A stretch of DNA of 64,000 bases, from positions 997,001-1,061,000 of the forward strand of contig OZ005610.1 of the NCBI GenBank assembly GCA_963930655.1, written 5' to 3'. The DNA is from Myrica gale (taxonomy: Eukaryota > Streptophyta > Magnoliopsida > Fagales > Myricaceae). Position numbers and translations under genes: made by a program. The notes below the pieces were generated by a model. That model did no database searches, had not been told where the DNA came from, and saw nothing but the letters and a program-made list of their open reading frames with translations. Position 1 is the stretch's first letter; each line of letters opens with the position of its first letter. This document shows, one piece after another, positions 24,469-37,603 of the stretch.

Positions 24469-27400
24469 ATGGAGCCAGACGTCAGCATCGAGACCTCCTG
24501 TATAATCAGAATAGCGGTCCTGCCGATCGGCACGTTACCGCCGAGCCTCTTGCGGGAGTACTGGTCGATGCTGCTCCGGCACCAGACGATCCCGCTCTCG
24601 GCAATGAGCTCCTTCTACACGGCGCACCAGAAGTCCCCATTCGCCCACCAGCCCTGGGACTCCGGCAGCCTCCGGTTCAAGTTCGTCCTCAGTGGGTCCC
24701 CACCCAGCCCCTGGGAGGACTTCCAGTCTAATCGCAAGATCCTCGCTGTCATCGGGATCTGCCACTGCCCTTCGTCCCCTGATCTAGACTCCGTACTCGA
24801 CCGGTTCAACTCTGCCTGCAAGGCTTACTCCTCTGCACTCGTCCTCCGTTGCTTCGCTTTTTGCCCCAGCGATTCTCAGGTATATGCGCTTTCATTCTGC
24901 AATTCGTTTGGTAACTTTATCATACAGAACAAGCAATCTAAATTTAGCTAAGTTCGTTCAATATTACATTAAGAAAGGGAAATCGATCAAAACTGTGTAA
25001 GCAAGGTTGAACATAAGTCTACATGTCGCTTCAACTCATTTATGGGTTAGAGAGTGCTATTATATCAAGCTTGAGAGGCGACGTTGTGACCGCGAAAGCA
25101 GAAGATGTGCCAATTTGCGGGTTCAGAAGACTTAACCTCACACTTATTTCGTTATAGCTTAGTGGAAAAGCTTTTCCTATCGTACGGAGCAGCGAAGTGC
25201 TGTGTCTTTTGGTTGACATCCTGTTTGCACATTCTATATCTCTCATTTCGAGGCAAAAAATGCATAAGGACAAGTGTCGCGCGCGCACACGGGTTGTGAA
25301 ATGTCAACTGTTTCTTTCTTTCGTCAGGGTTGGAAAACAAAGTTATCATTCTATACTAACTGAGGGGATCTAGCTGAACTTCTCCTTTTTTCCCTCTTGC
25401 CCCTTCCGTTATTCATGTAATTATGTCGTCACTTTGTTAATTTCTCCGTGCAGCTGGAGGATGGTGGTAAAAAGGGGGGTAACTTGAGGTTGTTTCCTCC
25501 TGCTGACCGTCAAACACAAGAATTCCACTTGCAGACGATGATGCAAGACATTGCTGCCTCATTGTTGATGGAATTTGAAAAGTGGGTTCTTAAGGCGGAA
25601 TCTGCTGGTACTATACTGAAGACACCATTAGATTCTCAAGCCAGTCTCAGCTCAGAGGAGGTTTATATTTAGGTGTCCTAAAGAAATTTGAATCTTTACA
25701 TTTCTCTTAAAGCTTTAACAAATTGTGAGATACCAAATTTGTTTGAGTTGCAACTCAAGTAGTTTGTATTTGGAAAATAATTCAGGTCATCAAGGCCAAA
25801 AAGCGAAGGCTCGCCCGGGCACAAAAGACCATAGGTGACTATTGTTTGCTGGCAGGATCACCTGTTGATGCTAATGCCCACTATTCTACTGCACTAGAAC
25901 TTGCAAGGTTGACAACTGATTACTTTTGGTATGCTGGGGCATTGGAGGGTAGCGTTTGTGCCTTACTGGTAGGCCGATTTTTCTCTATTGCTCTATCCAC
26001 CTATTCCCCACCAGACGTTAGACAATATGAGGGACTGTTTTCCCTTTCAATATATGTGATTCAAACTTGACCAGATACCCATGATCATGGTAGATTGCAT
26101 CTGATACATATGCTGCAAACTTAACAAGATGATTCACTCATTATTACTTCATTAATGTGCTGCTGTGGTTACACTGGTTTCTGGTTTTTGAATTGCATGC
26201 GATAGATAAGCGGACATGGTGGTCACGCTTGTCCTCATAGAATGACAGTTTAATGTTGGTTCTGGTTCGTCCTTATGTTAGGACCAAATACATGTTTTAT
26301 CTGAGTAGAATGCCTTGAAACAATCATTATAAAGTTTAAATACCTGATTCATCAAGATTTATTTGGGTTATCTCTTGATTGGTCTTAGACCCTTGTTTGC
26401 AGACTCCCTGCACTTTTCTGCCCTGTGTTTAAATGCAAATGATTTCTTTAGCTTCATTTGTTTAGAAATTTATTTTCCTGTGATCAGATTGACCGAATGG
26501 GCCAAAAGGATCCAGCTTTGGAGGAAGAGGTTAGATATCGATACGGTAGTGTCATCTTGCATTACAGGAAGTCCTTTATACAAGACAATGCTCAGAGGTA
26601 GTTGCTGCTTCCTTTATTTTTTGGCAGTGAACCTCCTTTTGAGGAGCGAGTCTAAGACTCCAAAATTTTCCCTGACGACACTACAATTCTGTCATTGGAT
26701 TTTTCGGCCGGCAGATTTCATAAGCTTTTTCTTCTTTTGCTAAGCACTTTTTGCTGAGCTGTCTGTAAATATGAATAGGTGATTTATAAGCAAAATTTAC
26801 ACTCTAATCTTCTGGGTCTTATGCAGTAATGCTTGGAATGTAATCATGCATGTACCTACTACCGAAATAGATAGAGTTTTAGGGGCGCAAGGCCATTTCA
26901 TTGGGGTTATGATTACTACTCTAATAAGTTGTTTTCAACAATGTGGGTGTAGAATTCATTATATGCAGGCTTGCAAGAAGACACTCGTGCAAGATTCTCG
27001 TTATTACTGTGGTTTTCATGAACCAATATTAAGGACTACTTCCAGGCTGGAAGAAGAGAGATGTAGTCGCCATAATGTGATATGCCCATTCTTTTCCCCA
27101 GCACAAGATGCTTATTGCTTTCTGGTCTTTTGAAGAATGGAACTCAAAGGTGGTTATCGGGAGGGACGGTAGTGAAGTTTATGGTGGAATCTTGTTTGGT
27201 GACGACATTGTTGGTGTAGCCAATATCATATGGAGTTTTAAGGGGAATGTTGTGGGGTCAAAGTTCTACAGTTACGAGGCGTGGAAACAATAAATAGCAG
27301 TCAAAAATTTCACCCTAAGGTTCCTAAAAAGCATGAAATCTAGACAAAAGGTGCTACGAGTCACTTAACTATTTTTGTCCACTTTATAGACATAAAATAT

Positions 27401-30400
27401 GCTCACTGTATTGGCGAACAACAATGGCAAACTTGGGTTGGGATTTGGAGAACTGAGTCCTGTTTGTTGTGCCTTTTTGGGTTTCCTTTACTGTGGCCAG
27501 TATACCGCTATTGATTCTGATTAGTCTCTTATGTTGGTATACGTATGAGATACTGTGGTGTGCAAACAAGTTGGTGTTCCACCTTCAGTATGAGATACGA
27601 TATTGTGCAAACAAATTGGTATATAGTGCTTGCCACCCTTATAAGAGAAGTAGCAATATTTCTTTCTTCCTATCGAGCAAACAAATTGTTTTCTGCTTGT
27701 TTTTCTCAGGCTTTTATTTTCTTTAAAATTAACTTGGTTATCTTAATTTTCAAGTAAATGCGGTTGTAAAATGTAAATGGTTTATGCATCCCTCTGCTTA
27801 AATAGCAGAACTTGGGGTTCTTATGCTTTTCAATTCTGATTCATTTTGATAGTTTTGTCTTCGGACTTCCATTACCTTTTCTATTTGGAACCTCTTGAAG
27901 GTTACTATTGTGGCCATTAGAGTTTATGCCAACGTTTCCTATGCAGAGTTTCCCCCCTAAGCTTTGAACTTGAGGCTACACTGAAACTGGCAAGGTTTCT
28001 TTGCCGGTAAATATTTTTGCTTAACCTCTATGTATGGCCTAAACTATTCTTTCCAAAATAATGTCTTCACCTTACAATCATTTATTTTACTTTGTACAGA
28101 AGAGAGCTGGCTAAGGAAGTAGCAGAGTTGTTGACCAGTGCTGCTGATGGTGCTAAATCATTGATTGATGCCAGCGATAGGCTTATATTATTTGTTGAAA
28201 TAGCCCGTTTATATGGTACTCTTGGCTATGAGAGAAAAGCTGCCTTTTTTTCAAGGCAGGTCGCTCAGTTGTATCTGCAACAAGAAAATAGAGTGGCTGC
28301 TATTAGTGCAATGCAAGTTTTGGCTTTGACAACAAAGGCGTATCGTGTTCAAAGTAGAGCATCCACTTCTGAACATTCTGCTGCCGATGTAAGTATATAA
28401 ATGCTAAATAGGAAAACTCCTGGTTGTGTTGGGTATGAGAGAGCATTTTATCTCAATAGTGGACATAATTTATGCATTTGAGAATCAATTTTTTGGTTGT
28501 TATGTTGGTAGCTTGCTTAGTGGCATCCTGTGATTAATTTCACTGATAGTAGTGTATTTCTGTAAATTTAGAAATAATCTCCAGTTTTTTATTTTCTTTT
28601 AATAAAGGTATCTTTTGCTCAATTTAAACTCTGCATTGTATATTCTGACCATATTTTTCCTTGTTCTTCTTGTGCTTCTTTACAGAAGCAAATTGGATCA
28701 AGTCATGCTGATGGTGGAAAAACGTCTCATCACTCAGTCGTCTCCCTATTTGAGTCTCAATGGAGCACCCTGCAGATGGTTGTGCTGAGAGAGATTCTGA
28801 TCTCTGCAGTGCGTGCAGGAGATCCTCTTGCTGCATGGAGTGCTGCGTCGCGCCTACTAAGATCTTATTACCCTCTGATTACACCTGCAGGGCAAAATGG
28901 CCTTGCTAGTTCACTCTCAAATTCAGCCGATAGGCTTCCATCAGGAACTCGCTGTGCTGATCCTGCCTTGCCTTTCATTAGGTGCTCTAACAGTCCATTA
29001 GTATCTTTTTGCCAGCTAACCTAAGAATAAGTATACATTTTACCTAGTCTTAGTCCTGATAGTGTCAGGGCTTTGTGCACATAAGAAATGTATCTATCTT
29101 CACTCAGCCTGTTCTCTCGATGATACCTCTTGCCAAACTAAAACTAATTCTTTGTCATATGAATCTTGCATTTTGAAACAAAGAGAACATTGTTTTAATG
29201 TCTGGATATAGTGTCTATTTGAGCTGATTTGTGATGTGTATTAATATGATGTGTATCCATATAGTCACGTTAGGTTTCTTAAACTTTTGAAATTCTGGGC
29301 TTGATAGTTAGCGCTAAGTTTCTAGTCTTTTAGCTTTGTACTCATTTTTTGCATGGAACAAGCTAATGCTTGCCAACTAGGGCTGTTCAAGACAGCTGCT
29401 AATTGCTGGTGAAACTGCCTCTGGTACCTTCTAGGCGGTTACTGCCACAAGCTGGCTCTGGAAACGGTGCCCTTAGCGGTTGATGGCTGGGCAGTTTCAT
29501 TGCCAACTGTTTATGTATATACATATTGTTTTGTAGATTTTACAAAACAGTCATTTTGAGTTGCTTTAATATTTTTATAAAAAGTAAGCTTCAAATGGCC
29601 GTTTTGAAGCTTAGTAAACCCTCATCTCTCTCTCTCTCTCTGCGATGGGCGGTAACCGCTTACCACCACCGTGTATCCGCTAGTGCCTGGGTAATGTTTA
29701 CTGCAATGGACGGGGGCGAGGGTGGTGGTAAAAATGAGCCACCACCCTTGGCTATAGTGGTAGCGGTGGGGGCAAAAACCACCCCAGCCAATACTGTTGC
29801 CCACCCCTATTACCAACCATGAAGAACTTTCTCATTTTGCTAATGAATCATCCAGCTCTGACCAGTAGTTCAATGAATAAGGACTCATCAACATTAGAGT
29901 ATTTTCTCCTGTTCATTTCAATTTATTCAGAAATGACTTAGAAAATGATATGCTAATCTGAACGGATTGCAGGTTGTATTCGTTTCCTCTCCATCCCTCA
30001 CAAATGGACATTGTAAAACGCAATCTGGCGAGAGAAGATTGGTGGACTGGATCTGCTCCTGCTGGGCCTTTTATTTATACACCATTCAGCAAAGGAGAGT
30101 TGAATAATAGCAGCAAGCAGGAGCTGATCTGGGTGGTTGGAGAACCAGTCCAAGTCTTGGTGGAGTTAGCAAATCCATGCGGCTTTGATTTGAGGGTTGA
30201 TAGTATCTATCTCTCTGTGCATTCGGGAAATTTTAATGCTTTCCCTGTTAGTGTGAGTCTTCCCCCTAATTCATCAAAGGTGATCACCTTATCAGGAATC
30301 CCAACTTCAACTGGGCCTGTGACAATTCCCGGGTGCATGGTTCATTGTTTTGGTGTTATCACTGAACATTTGTTTAGGGATGTTGACAATCTTCTCCTTG

Positions 30401-32405
30401 GAGCAACACAAGGACTCGTGCTTTCTGACCCTTTTCGATGCTGTGGGTCTGCCAAGTTTAGGAATGTATCTGTTCCAAATATTTCTGTTGTACCACCGCT
30501 GCCATTGCTTGTATCACATGTTGGTGGTGGTGATGGTGCCATTATATTATTTGAAGGTGAAATTCATAATGTATGTATCAACCTGGCTAATGCGGGCACC
30601 GTTCCAGTTGACCAGGCGCATATTTCACTATCTGGAAAAAATCAAGATTGTGTGATCTCAGTGGCATATGAAAGCTTGAAAGCTGCACTCCCTTTGAAGC
30701 CTGGTGCAGAAGTGACCATACCTGTGACATTAAAAGCCTGGCAGCATGCCTTAGTGGATTCTGATGCTGCAGCTGGCAAGAATGCCTTGGGCAGTATGGT
30801 GAGGCATTCAAAAGATGGAAACAGCCCCACATTGTTGATCCATTATGCAGGTACATTTGTTAAACTATTAACAAATTCTGGAGAAACATTCAATACTCAT
30901 ATTTATGTGATTTGCAGAAATAATCAACAGTCATATTTCTGACAGTACTTATCTTTTTGTTTTGCTTCTCAGGGCCGCTGTCAAATTCTGGAGATCCTCC
31001 AACAAGTGGAGCTGTTACTCCTGGTAGACGGCTGGTTGTTCCCTTGCAGATTTGTGTCTTGCAAGGTCTGTCCTTTGTAAAGGCTCGCTTGCTTTCAATG
31101 GAAATTCCTGCACAAGTGGGAGAAAACCTTCCTAAGCCTGTTCATGTGGATAATCTCTCTACTGAAGGAGCTATCGGCTGTGAAGGTAAAATAGACAGAT
31201 TGGTGAAAATTGATCCTTTTAGAGGAAGTTGGGGACTTCGTTTTCTTGAACTGGAGTTGTCTAATCCAACTGATATGGTGTTTGACATAAGTGTTTCTGT
31301 CCTGTTGGATAACTCCAGCAATGAGGATAACATTTCTGCTGACCATGATGCTGCCGAATACGGTTATCCTAAATCAAGAATTGATAGGGATTGCTCTGCT
31401 AGGGTACTAATACCACTGGAACACTTTAAATTACCTATTCTTGATGGTTCCTTCTTTATGAAGGAGATTCAGGCAGATGGGCCTGCTGGTGGCAGAAATT
31501 CGGTTTTTTCAGAAAAGAATACTAAGGCTGAACTGAATGCTTCTATCAAGAACCTTATATCTAGAATAAAGGTAAGGTGGCATTCGGGGCGGAATAGCTC
31601 TGGAGAATTAAATATCAAGGATGCTATACAGGCAGCACTCCAGACATCTGTAATGGATGTATTGCTGCCAGATCCATTGACATTTGGCTTCAGGCTGGTC
31701 AGAAATCATCTGGAGCCCGCAAAACCTGATTCACCTAAAGAGTTTGTGCACTCTTCTGCATCTAAGGGTTCTGTGCTGGCGCATAACACGACTCCTATGG
31801 AAGTTCTGGTTCGAAATAACACTAAGGATATGATTAAAATAAGTCTCAGTATTACATGCAGAGATGTAGCTGGAGAAAATTGTGTTGAGTGTGCCAAGGC
31901 AACTGTTTTATGGGCTGGTGAGTTTCTTTCATGGTGCCTTTGCTCCTGGTAACTTGGTTTCTCAAATCTACATGGTTATTTGATGATGCGTATGTTTTTT
32001 ACAAAATAGAACTTTGTACTGCATTCTCATAAAGGGCTAATCAGGATCTTGCCTGTGGTTGTTTGCTAATTTGGTGTCATGAAAGTCTTTTATGTAACCT
32101 TTATGGATGGAAGACATATTGCTCTGTCTGTTTCCAATTACAGATCTATTGACTAGTGTGTTTTCTCTTTCAAATTTATTTTAGGTGTTCTGACTGGGAT
32201 CTCCATGGAGATTCCTCCACTTCAAGAAATCAAGCATTCTTTCTCTTTGTATTTTCTTGTTCCTGGTGAATATACACTGGTAGCTGCTGCATTGATTGAT
32301 GATGCTAATGACATCCTCAGGGCTCGGGCAAGGACTGATTCCCCAGATGAGCCAATATTCTGCTGTGGACCTCCATATAATGTCCGCGTCATTGGGACTG
32401 CATGA
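24469..32405 (+). CDS. TRS120: TRS120, TRAPPII-specific subunit (TRAPPC9-like)
   Basis: Ten exons: 24469-24879, 25454-25660, 25786-25968, 26488-26597, 27947-28006, 28100-28388, 28686-28981, 29973-30850, 30973-31917 and 32185-32405. All are phase-consistent at GT-AG sites and give 1199 residues, matching Arabidopsis TRS120 (about 1186). The start MEPDVSIETSCIIRIAVLPI is the family's standard N-terminus. Exon 1 also shows SPPSPWEDFQSNRKILAVIG. The middle exons encode the helical repeat region (SPLSFELEATLKLARFLCRR, GYERKAAFFSRQVAQLYLQQ). Exons 8-10 encode the beta-sandwich C-terminal half (ELIWVVGEPVQVLVELANPC) and end PPYNVRVIGTA. TRS120 with TRS130 makes TRAPPII, the Rab-GTPase exchange complex at the trans-Golgi and, in plants, the cell plate during cytokinesis. 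The gene has no visible damage. Introns 4 (1.35 kb) and 7 (1.0 kb) are the largest, and intron 7 contains a hAT-type MITE. Confidence 0.96.
29378..29809. mobile_element. hAT-type MITE in TRS120 intron 7
   Basis: A 432-bp insertion starting TAGGGCTGTTCAAGAC, with its other end reading TAGGGGTGGGCAACAG on the opposite strand (10 of the first 13 bases agree). It is flanked by an 8-bp direct repeat, TTGCCAAC at 29370-29377 and TTACCAAC at 29810-29817, differing at one base. An 8-bp duplication and TAGGG...GGGCA-like ends are hAT hallmarks. The interior includes GGCGGTTACTGCC-like palindromic motifs and a CT repeat near 29624-29643, and it has no transposase. It lies about 160 bases upstream of exon 8 and leaves the splice sites intact. 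Confidence 0.85.
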
Positions 32406-34489
32406 TAATTTTTGGTCTGTCCTCATTGATTGGCTGATCATATTAGAGTAAAAGAAAACTGCTCAAATTAGCCAAAATTGCGTAGTTTTTTTTTTTGGCA
32501 ATAGCAATAGTTATGCATTGCCTTTCATCCTTACCCCTTTCTGTGAAGTGTGAACCCCCCCTCCCCCTGCAAATGAAGTCCATTTTGTGTGTGCTTCCAA
32601 CAAAATGTATAACTAGGCCTGTGTATCGGCTTTTAGATCTATTCTTCGAAGCATTATGTTGAAGCTCTTTGCTCTGTCGTCAGAAGTTTGATTTAGTGTT
32701 GTATCATGAAATAAGTGGTAGCTTTTTACTCCAAAAAGAAATTGAAAGTGAAGTGCCTACTGGACATGACCCGACTTCTGTGCAGCTAATGTTCTGAGAG
32801 CAAATTATTCAGTTGCATTGTCCTGTCGCCTGCGATCTGGTCATTGAAAATTCACAAAAATATACTATTGCAATTGAAAAATGAATGTGGTTCATGTTCA
32901 ATGGTGCTTTGCTGAATTTTTCCGAAGGAAGCTATCAGTACACTGTTTTTGCCAAATGGTTTTTGCACTTTTTCGTAGTTTGAACGGCTTCATCCTACAG
33001 ATCTTCCTATTTTTTGCAACCTTTTTATCTCTGTGTTGAGCTGTTCAATATCGTGGAACTCTTTTGACCTACAGAACGATAGAATTCCCCATTAACAAAT
33101 GAATCAGTCGTGAATGTTTTTTGGACTTTCGCTATTATTTCAGCAGACACTTTGCGTCACTTTGTTTTTCTCTGGGACTTGTCCGGTGAGATGAAGATAT
33201 GTCTACTCTTATAAAAACCCTTTTTCCTCTATGGCTCTTAATTTTTTTTTCTAAGTCCTCTATGGCTCTTAAACTCATAAGAAACGTACACAAAACTTAC
33301 CAATATCTGAAGCAAGTAGATGCCAAAATCCGTTATCTTCGGCCTTTTTCTCTTTGGGTAAGCCATGGGCCCAACAATATTCTCTGCAATTCTTTGTCAA
33401 AGGGGTCCGTATATCCTATCCATTTAACGTGATATTACACATGACCTTTCGTTTCAACAGTGGGTGATGTGATTCGAGATATGATTGTTCTTGTCATTCT
33501 TAAGGTCGACGACAAGCTTTTGTTGGAGGATGGTGAATTGTTCGTGTCTTAGACTATAGCGATGTTTCATAGTGATAATGATTTATTTCATGAATTTATT
33601 TAGCTTTCTTAATCTCTCCTAGAATCTCTAACCAATTGCCTGTCTTCCTTTGGCCCTTGCTGCCTTGGCGTAGACTTATCCAAAACTTCTTACACTGTTC
33701 AATCCAAGCCAATTACCCTTCACTGCCTCTGCAAATTTGCGTTTAAAATTCGTAGAAAGTCCTCTACTTTCATTCCACGGCGCCAGTACCCGTCTCTGCC
33801 TTGCATTGACAAAATGGTGTATAAATTTGTCTAAACCTCTCTCTCTCTCTCTCTGTGGCCACAAGTGTGTACGTACACTTGTATTCAGATTCTCTATCTA
33901 TAGTAACTGGGTACATGAATACTCAGATTCTTGAAGTGTAGCAATTGGTCACTGTCAGAATTTACACATCGTGTAAATGGGAATATGCCCCCATCTCTAG
34001 AAACTGTGTACAGGAATTCTCAGTTTCCTTAAGCATACTAATTGACAGAAGTTACTGAAAATTGAAACTAATTGGTCACTTTCAGAAGTTACGAGAGAGA
34101 GAGAGAAGCAAACAGAACATCACAGAAAGAAGGACAGCAAACAAAACACAACCATCAAAGCCATGCTTCACCTTATCGCATGTCCTTTGGTGCCTTTTTC
34201 CTCATCTATCATGTCACCTACATTGGCTGGTGGGACAGTTGGTGCCCCTTCCTAATTCTGGTTGGTTTTTAGTATTTACCTCATGTTTGCAGGCTAAGGA
34301 AGCAAAATTTTCACTCCTCCCACGCGCCCTCCAAAATGGAGTGTATTTCGCAAATTTCACACTTGAATATATCTAATTTCAATCCCTAGGCAAATCGTAC
34401 TTCCACATGCCTCACATGGTTTGGAGGTAAAAATTGGGAGCAATACTCTTGTGGGTCGAGAGATACTTGAATGCATAATATTAATTTTT
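32406..34489. other. 3' flank of TRS120 and intergenic DNA
   Basis: The first several hundred bases are T-rich and should include the TRS120 3' UTR, but no exact AATAAA with convincing context was settled on. Beyond about 33000 only short frames are seen. A CT repeat (about 33837-33855) and short self-similar stretches near 33890-34090 (repeated ATTCTCAG and AATTGGTCACT motifs) are the only features. Confidence 0.5.
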
Positions 34490-34986
34490 GGATTAAATAC
34501 ACTTTTGCACCCCTTGTGTTTGGGGTGTTGACACATTGCACCCCAATATTTTATTTTTGACCAATTGACTCCATTATGTTATCTCACCTAATGATTTGTA
34601 CCCTGAAGTGAATTTTAGCGTCAAATTAGACGGTAATCATTTACACGTGACCTTCAGTCAATGTCAGATTACCGTATTACCTTTAAATCTCAAACTAGCC
34701 ATGATTAAATGAGCTTCAAAGCCCAATAGGTGAAAATCGTGACTTGTTTAAAGTTTATTTAATCGTAATTTGTTTAAGATTCAATGACAATACAGTAATC
34801 TGACAGTGACTGAGGTCACTTGAGAGGCCAGTGTAAACGATTACTGTTTAATTTGACGCCAAAATTTACTCCGGAGTGCGAAATGTTAGGGAGATCACAT
34901 AAAGGGTTCAATGTGTCAAAAATAAAATATTGGAGTACAATGTGTCAACACTTTTAAGCATAAGAGGTGCAAAGTGTATTTAACCA
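34490..34986. mobile_element. Fully palindromic foldback element, about 500 bp
   Basis: The two halves are reverse complements around a centre near 34738. The left end GGATTAAATACACTTTTGCA is matched by TGGTTAAATACACTTTGCAC read from the right end. Further in, CAATATTTTATTTTTGAC, GCGTCAAATTA, TCAGATTAC and GATTAAAT appear in both arms in mirrored order. Such full-length inverted repeats with no interior characterise foldback and Mutator-type MITEs. No coding capacity. The arms have diverged by several substitutions and small indels, so the insertion is not recent. TTAAATACACT also occurs at about 42336 beside a degenerate relative. Confidence 0.8.
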
Positions 34987-35070
34987 TTTTTTTTACCAAT
35001 TTATCAGTAAAGTTCCTATCCAATGTGTCACTCTCTTTTGTCCTTTTCGGATTCTTTTTTTATTGGGCTG

Positions 35071-35162
35071 TGGGTGTGTGGGGATTAACTTGCAAGAGCA
35101 AAGAGGCAAGTGGGTGTGTGGGGGTTAACTTGCAAGAGCAAAGAGACAAGTGAGTGTGTGGT
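35071..35162. repeat. 40-bp tandem repeat, 2.3 copies
   Basis: TGGGTGTGTGGGG(A/G)TTAACT followed by TGCAAGAGCAAAGAG(G/A)CAAG is repeated with a period of exactly 40 bases at 35071 and 35111, and a partial third copy starts at 35151. The two full copies differ at only two or three positions, so the duplication is fairly young. It lies in intergenic DNA. Confidence 0.85.
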
Positions 35163-35419
35163 CGAGGGAAAGAGTGGTTTGGAAGTGCATTTGTGGTCCA
35201 TGGAGAGAGCCTAATTTGAGAGACAAAGTGAGGCAAAAGGACATTAGGCCGGAAGAGGATGGGCTATGAATGCCACCGTGGGGAAAACTCATCTACTCTC
35301 CAATACCAACCTCATCCGACCATATTTCAACCTGTAACAGTATATGTCTCTGTCGGAAAAACAATCAATAAAATCTTCGAACCCATGTAAACTTTATGGG
35401 ATTAAAAAAAAAACTGATG

Positions 35420-35668
35420 CTAATGTTCGTTGTAAACCAGATAGAATCTTCTGAATTGCACATATTCAAACCAATTGCATGTCTCTATTATACGCCAAGA
35501 GGCACTTATTTTGGAACAACTTTTTGCCAAATACCCACCCCCCATAATTGCTTCAAATTGATTCGACTTTCCATTAATGTTCAACGCCATTTTAGCGACA
35601 AGTGCGCCGTGAACAGCATATGCCGAGCCCGTACAAGTTTGAAAAAATATAAAAAACTTAAAAAACAA
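35420..35668 (-). pseudogene. Possible RNase H-like retroelement scrap
   Basis: The minus-strand frame includes AYAVHGALVAKMALN and then SWRIIETCNWFEYVQF. In position and spacing these resemble the first and middle helices of the plant RVT_3-type RNase H domain carried by LINE-like elements. The catalytic acids are not clearly visible and the match is short and divergent. Taken as a fossil only; it may also be a chance open frame. Confidence 0.3.
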
Positions 35669-35699
35669 AACAAAAAGTTTCTGGGGTAGAAGAAAAGTC

Positions 35700-37242
35700 T
35701 TCCATGTGAAACATAAACGTTCTATCAGACTGGGATAGGCCGATCACATCAGTCGAAATTTGTCACGCCTACGGGGAGGATTAAGACAGCTGAATGTTCA
35801 ATGCAATGGAAATTGGCACGATGAAAGTTGGAGATTACTACTTTTTTTTGTCCATTTGCTCATGCCTAGGGAAAGCCAAGCCTCCCCCACCTTCCTCTTA
35901 ACATGAAAGCTTTTCCCGGTCATGCTCGAGATGAGCCCAAAATATTTTCACTTCCATCTCTACCATAAAATTAATCGGTTAGGCTTGGGATTCAATAAAA
36001 TGAATTGGCTAATTAATTGAATGAAATATATATATAGTGGCTATCTTGGTCAATGGGATCGGGTACTCTCATTTTACAATTGCTGGTCAAACGGTCCATA
36101 TAACGTGCAAAGACTAATGAAATTGGAATCCAGAAAAAAGTCTTCCCAAGATCAGTGAGATGCCCTTTTCCTACTTCCTTGAGCCTTTCGGCAACTCCCT
36201 TCCAAAAAGAATGCTGCCCCACACTGGCTATTACAATTTACAACTAAGTGGGAGGACACCAAGTTTGGTTTTCTTCGGAATTTAGGATAAACAAACCAAG
36301 CCAAGCAGGAATCTGGATCATCCAACCATTTTCTCTTTGCTTTTTTATTTATTTAATTCTTTAATTTGGGTAAAGTAACGTTCGGGAAATTAATAATTCC
36401 GGGTATGGGTTGTTAGCTTATATAATCTCATTTGTAACAATTTTATAAGCAAGTTCCATCAGGTACGAACGAAGTTACTTTTTATTGGAAAAAAAATACA
36501 GTGTACACGAGAGAAGAGGGAAACATTAACAAATATATACGAAGATAAACGACATCGAAGAGCCATCGACATTCGACACTTAGGAGTTACAAATATAATG
36601 TATCAATTTTTTTCTAATCTATTGCCTACAATAATACTAAGAAAAAAAATATTTTTCTATTTTACACTCTAAACTAACTATATATCCATCTCTAACGCAT
36701 TTTACCTCCCATCTTTTTTTTTTTTGTTAAATTATACATAAATTAATATTTTAATGAAATGACAATTATGCCCTTAAAAATTAAAACAATACAAGTTACA
36801 TTTAAAGGTATAATCGTTATTTTATTTTATTTTTAAATGTCAATTTTAGTTGAATTTGACAGAAAAAAATATTCAAAAGTTACAACATGTTAAAGATTGA
36901 TAGTTTACATGTATAATATCTAAAAGTAGTAATTTAATATATAAAGTATAATATGTCAATATCTATAATAATTTGTAGATAAAAAAATATATTTTTTCCG
37001 TAATACTGTAGCATATCAAGACTCTCATTCGCTATAAACAAAGTTTCTATATATTTCAAATGCCGCAAGTGAGACAGAATCAAACATGTTGTTATCTCGC
37101 ACTAATACATTCCCAATCCACTTAGAAAAAAAAATACATTCTCAATCCCAAAGTGGACAATATAATATTTTATGTAAAGAGTCGGCACGAAATAAACTTT
37201 AGATGGAAGACTTTTTTCAATCCCAAAATATGAAATTGTTTG
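35700..37242. other. Intergenic DNA, no gene seen
   Basis: AT-rich with no coding signal. The interval 36600-37000 is very AT-rich. A 38-base stretch at 36811-36848 beginning TAATCGTTATTTTATTTTAT recurs exactly at 38076-38113 inside the LTR cluster (see findings). Confidence 0.5.
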
Positions 37243-37443
37243 TGATGGGTCATAAAATATCATGTTCTTATCTGATTTGATCACCTCTAGTCTGGTCTAT
37301 TGTTGGCTAATTGATTAGTCCCTAGCAAAAATTTATTGAGGGCTTAGACTCATAGTTGAGCACTCGATAAGAGTCTTTGTGATCGAAATTTCTAACACTC
37401 ACAGTAGAACTCCAAGATTTGACCATTTGGGTGCTCGGAGTAG

Positions 37444-37603
37444 CGGTCGAACTCCTCAAAGTACCCTGCTCGGGACTAGATCTCAGCAACGGCCAAATCC
37501 CTCCAAGTACCTTGCTCGGGACCTGATCTCAACAAGGGTCGAACTCCGTCGAGTATCCTGCTCGGGACAGATCTCAGCAGCGACCGAATCCCTCCGAGTA
37601 CCT
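37444..37603 (+). repeat. 46-bp minisatellite inside the LTR cluster (array 1)
   Basis: Three and a half units with a period of about 46 bases (starting near 37444, 37490, 37536 and 37581). Each unit carries a (C/G)GRYC(G/A)AA-CTCC start, a GAGTACC-like block, TGCTCGGGAC and GATCTCA(G/A)CA. Alternate units resemble each other most, suggesting a two-unit higher-order pattern of about 92 bases. Confidence 0.75.

Noticed and set aside
26846-27293. Open frames in TRS120 intron 4
   Set aside because: They contain no recognisable domain, and the flanking TRS120 exons join perfectly in phase without them.
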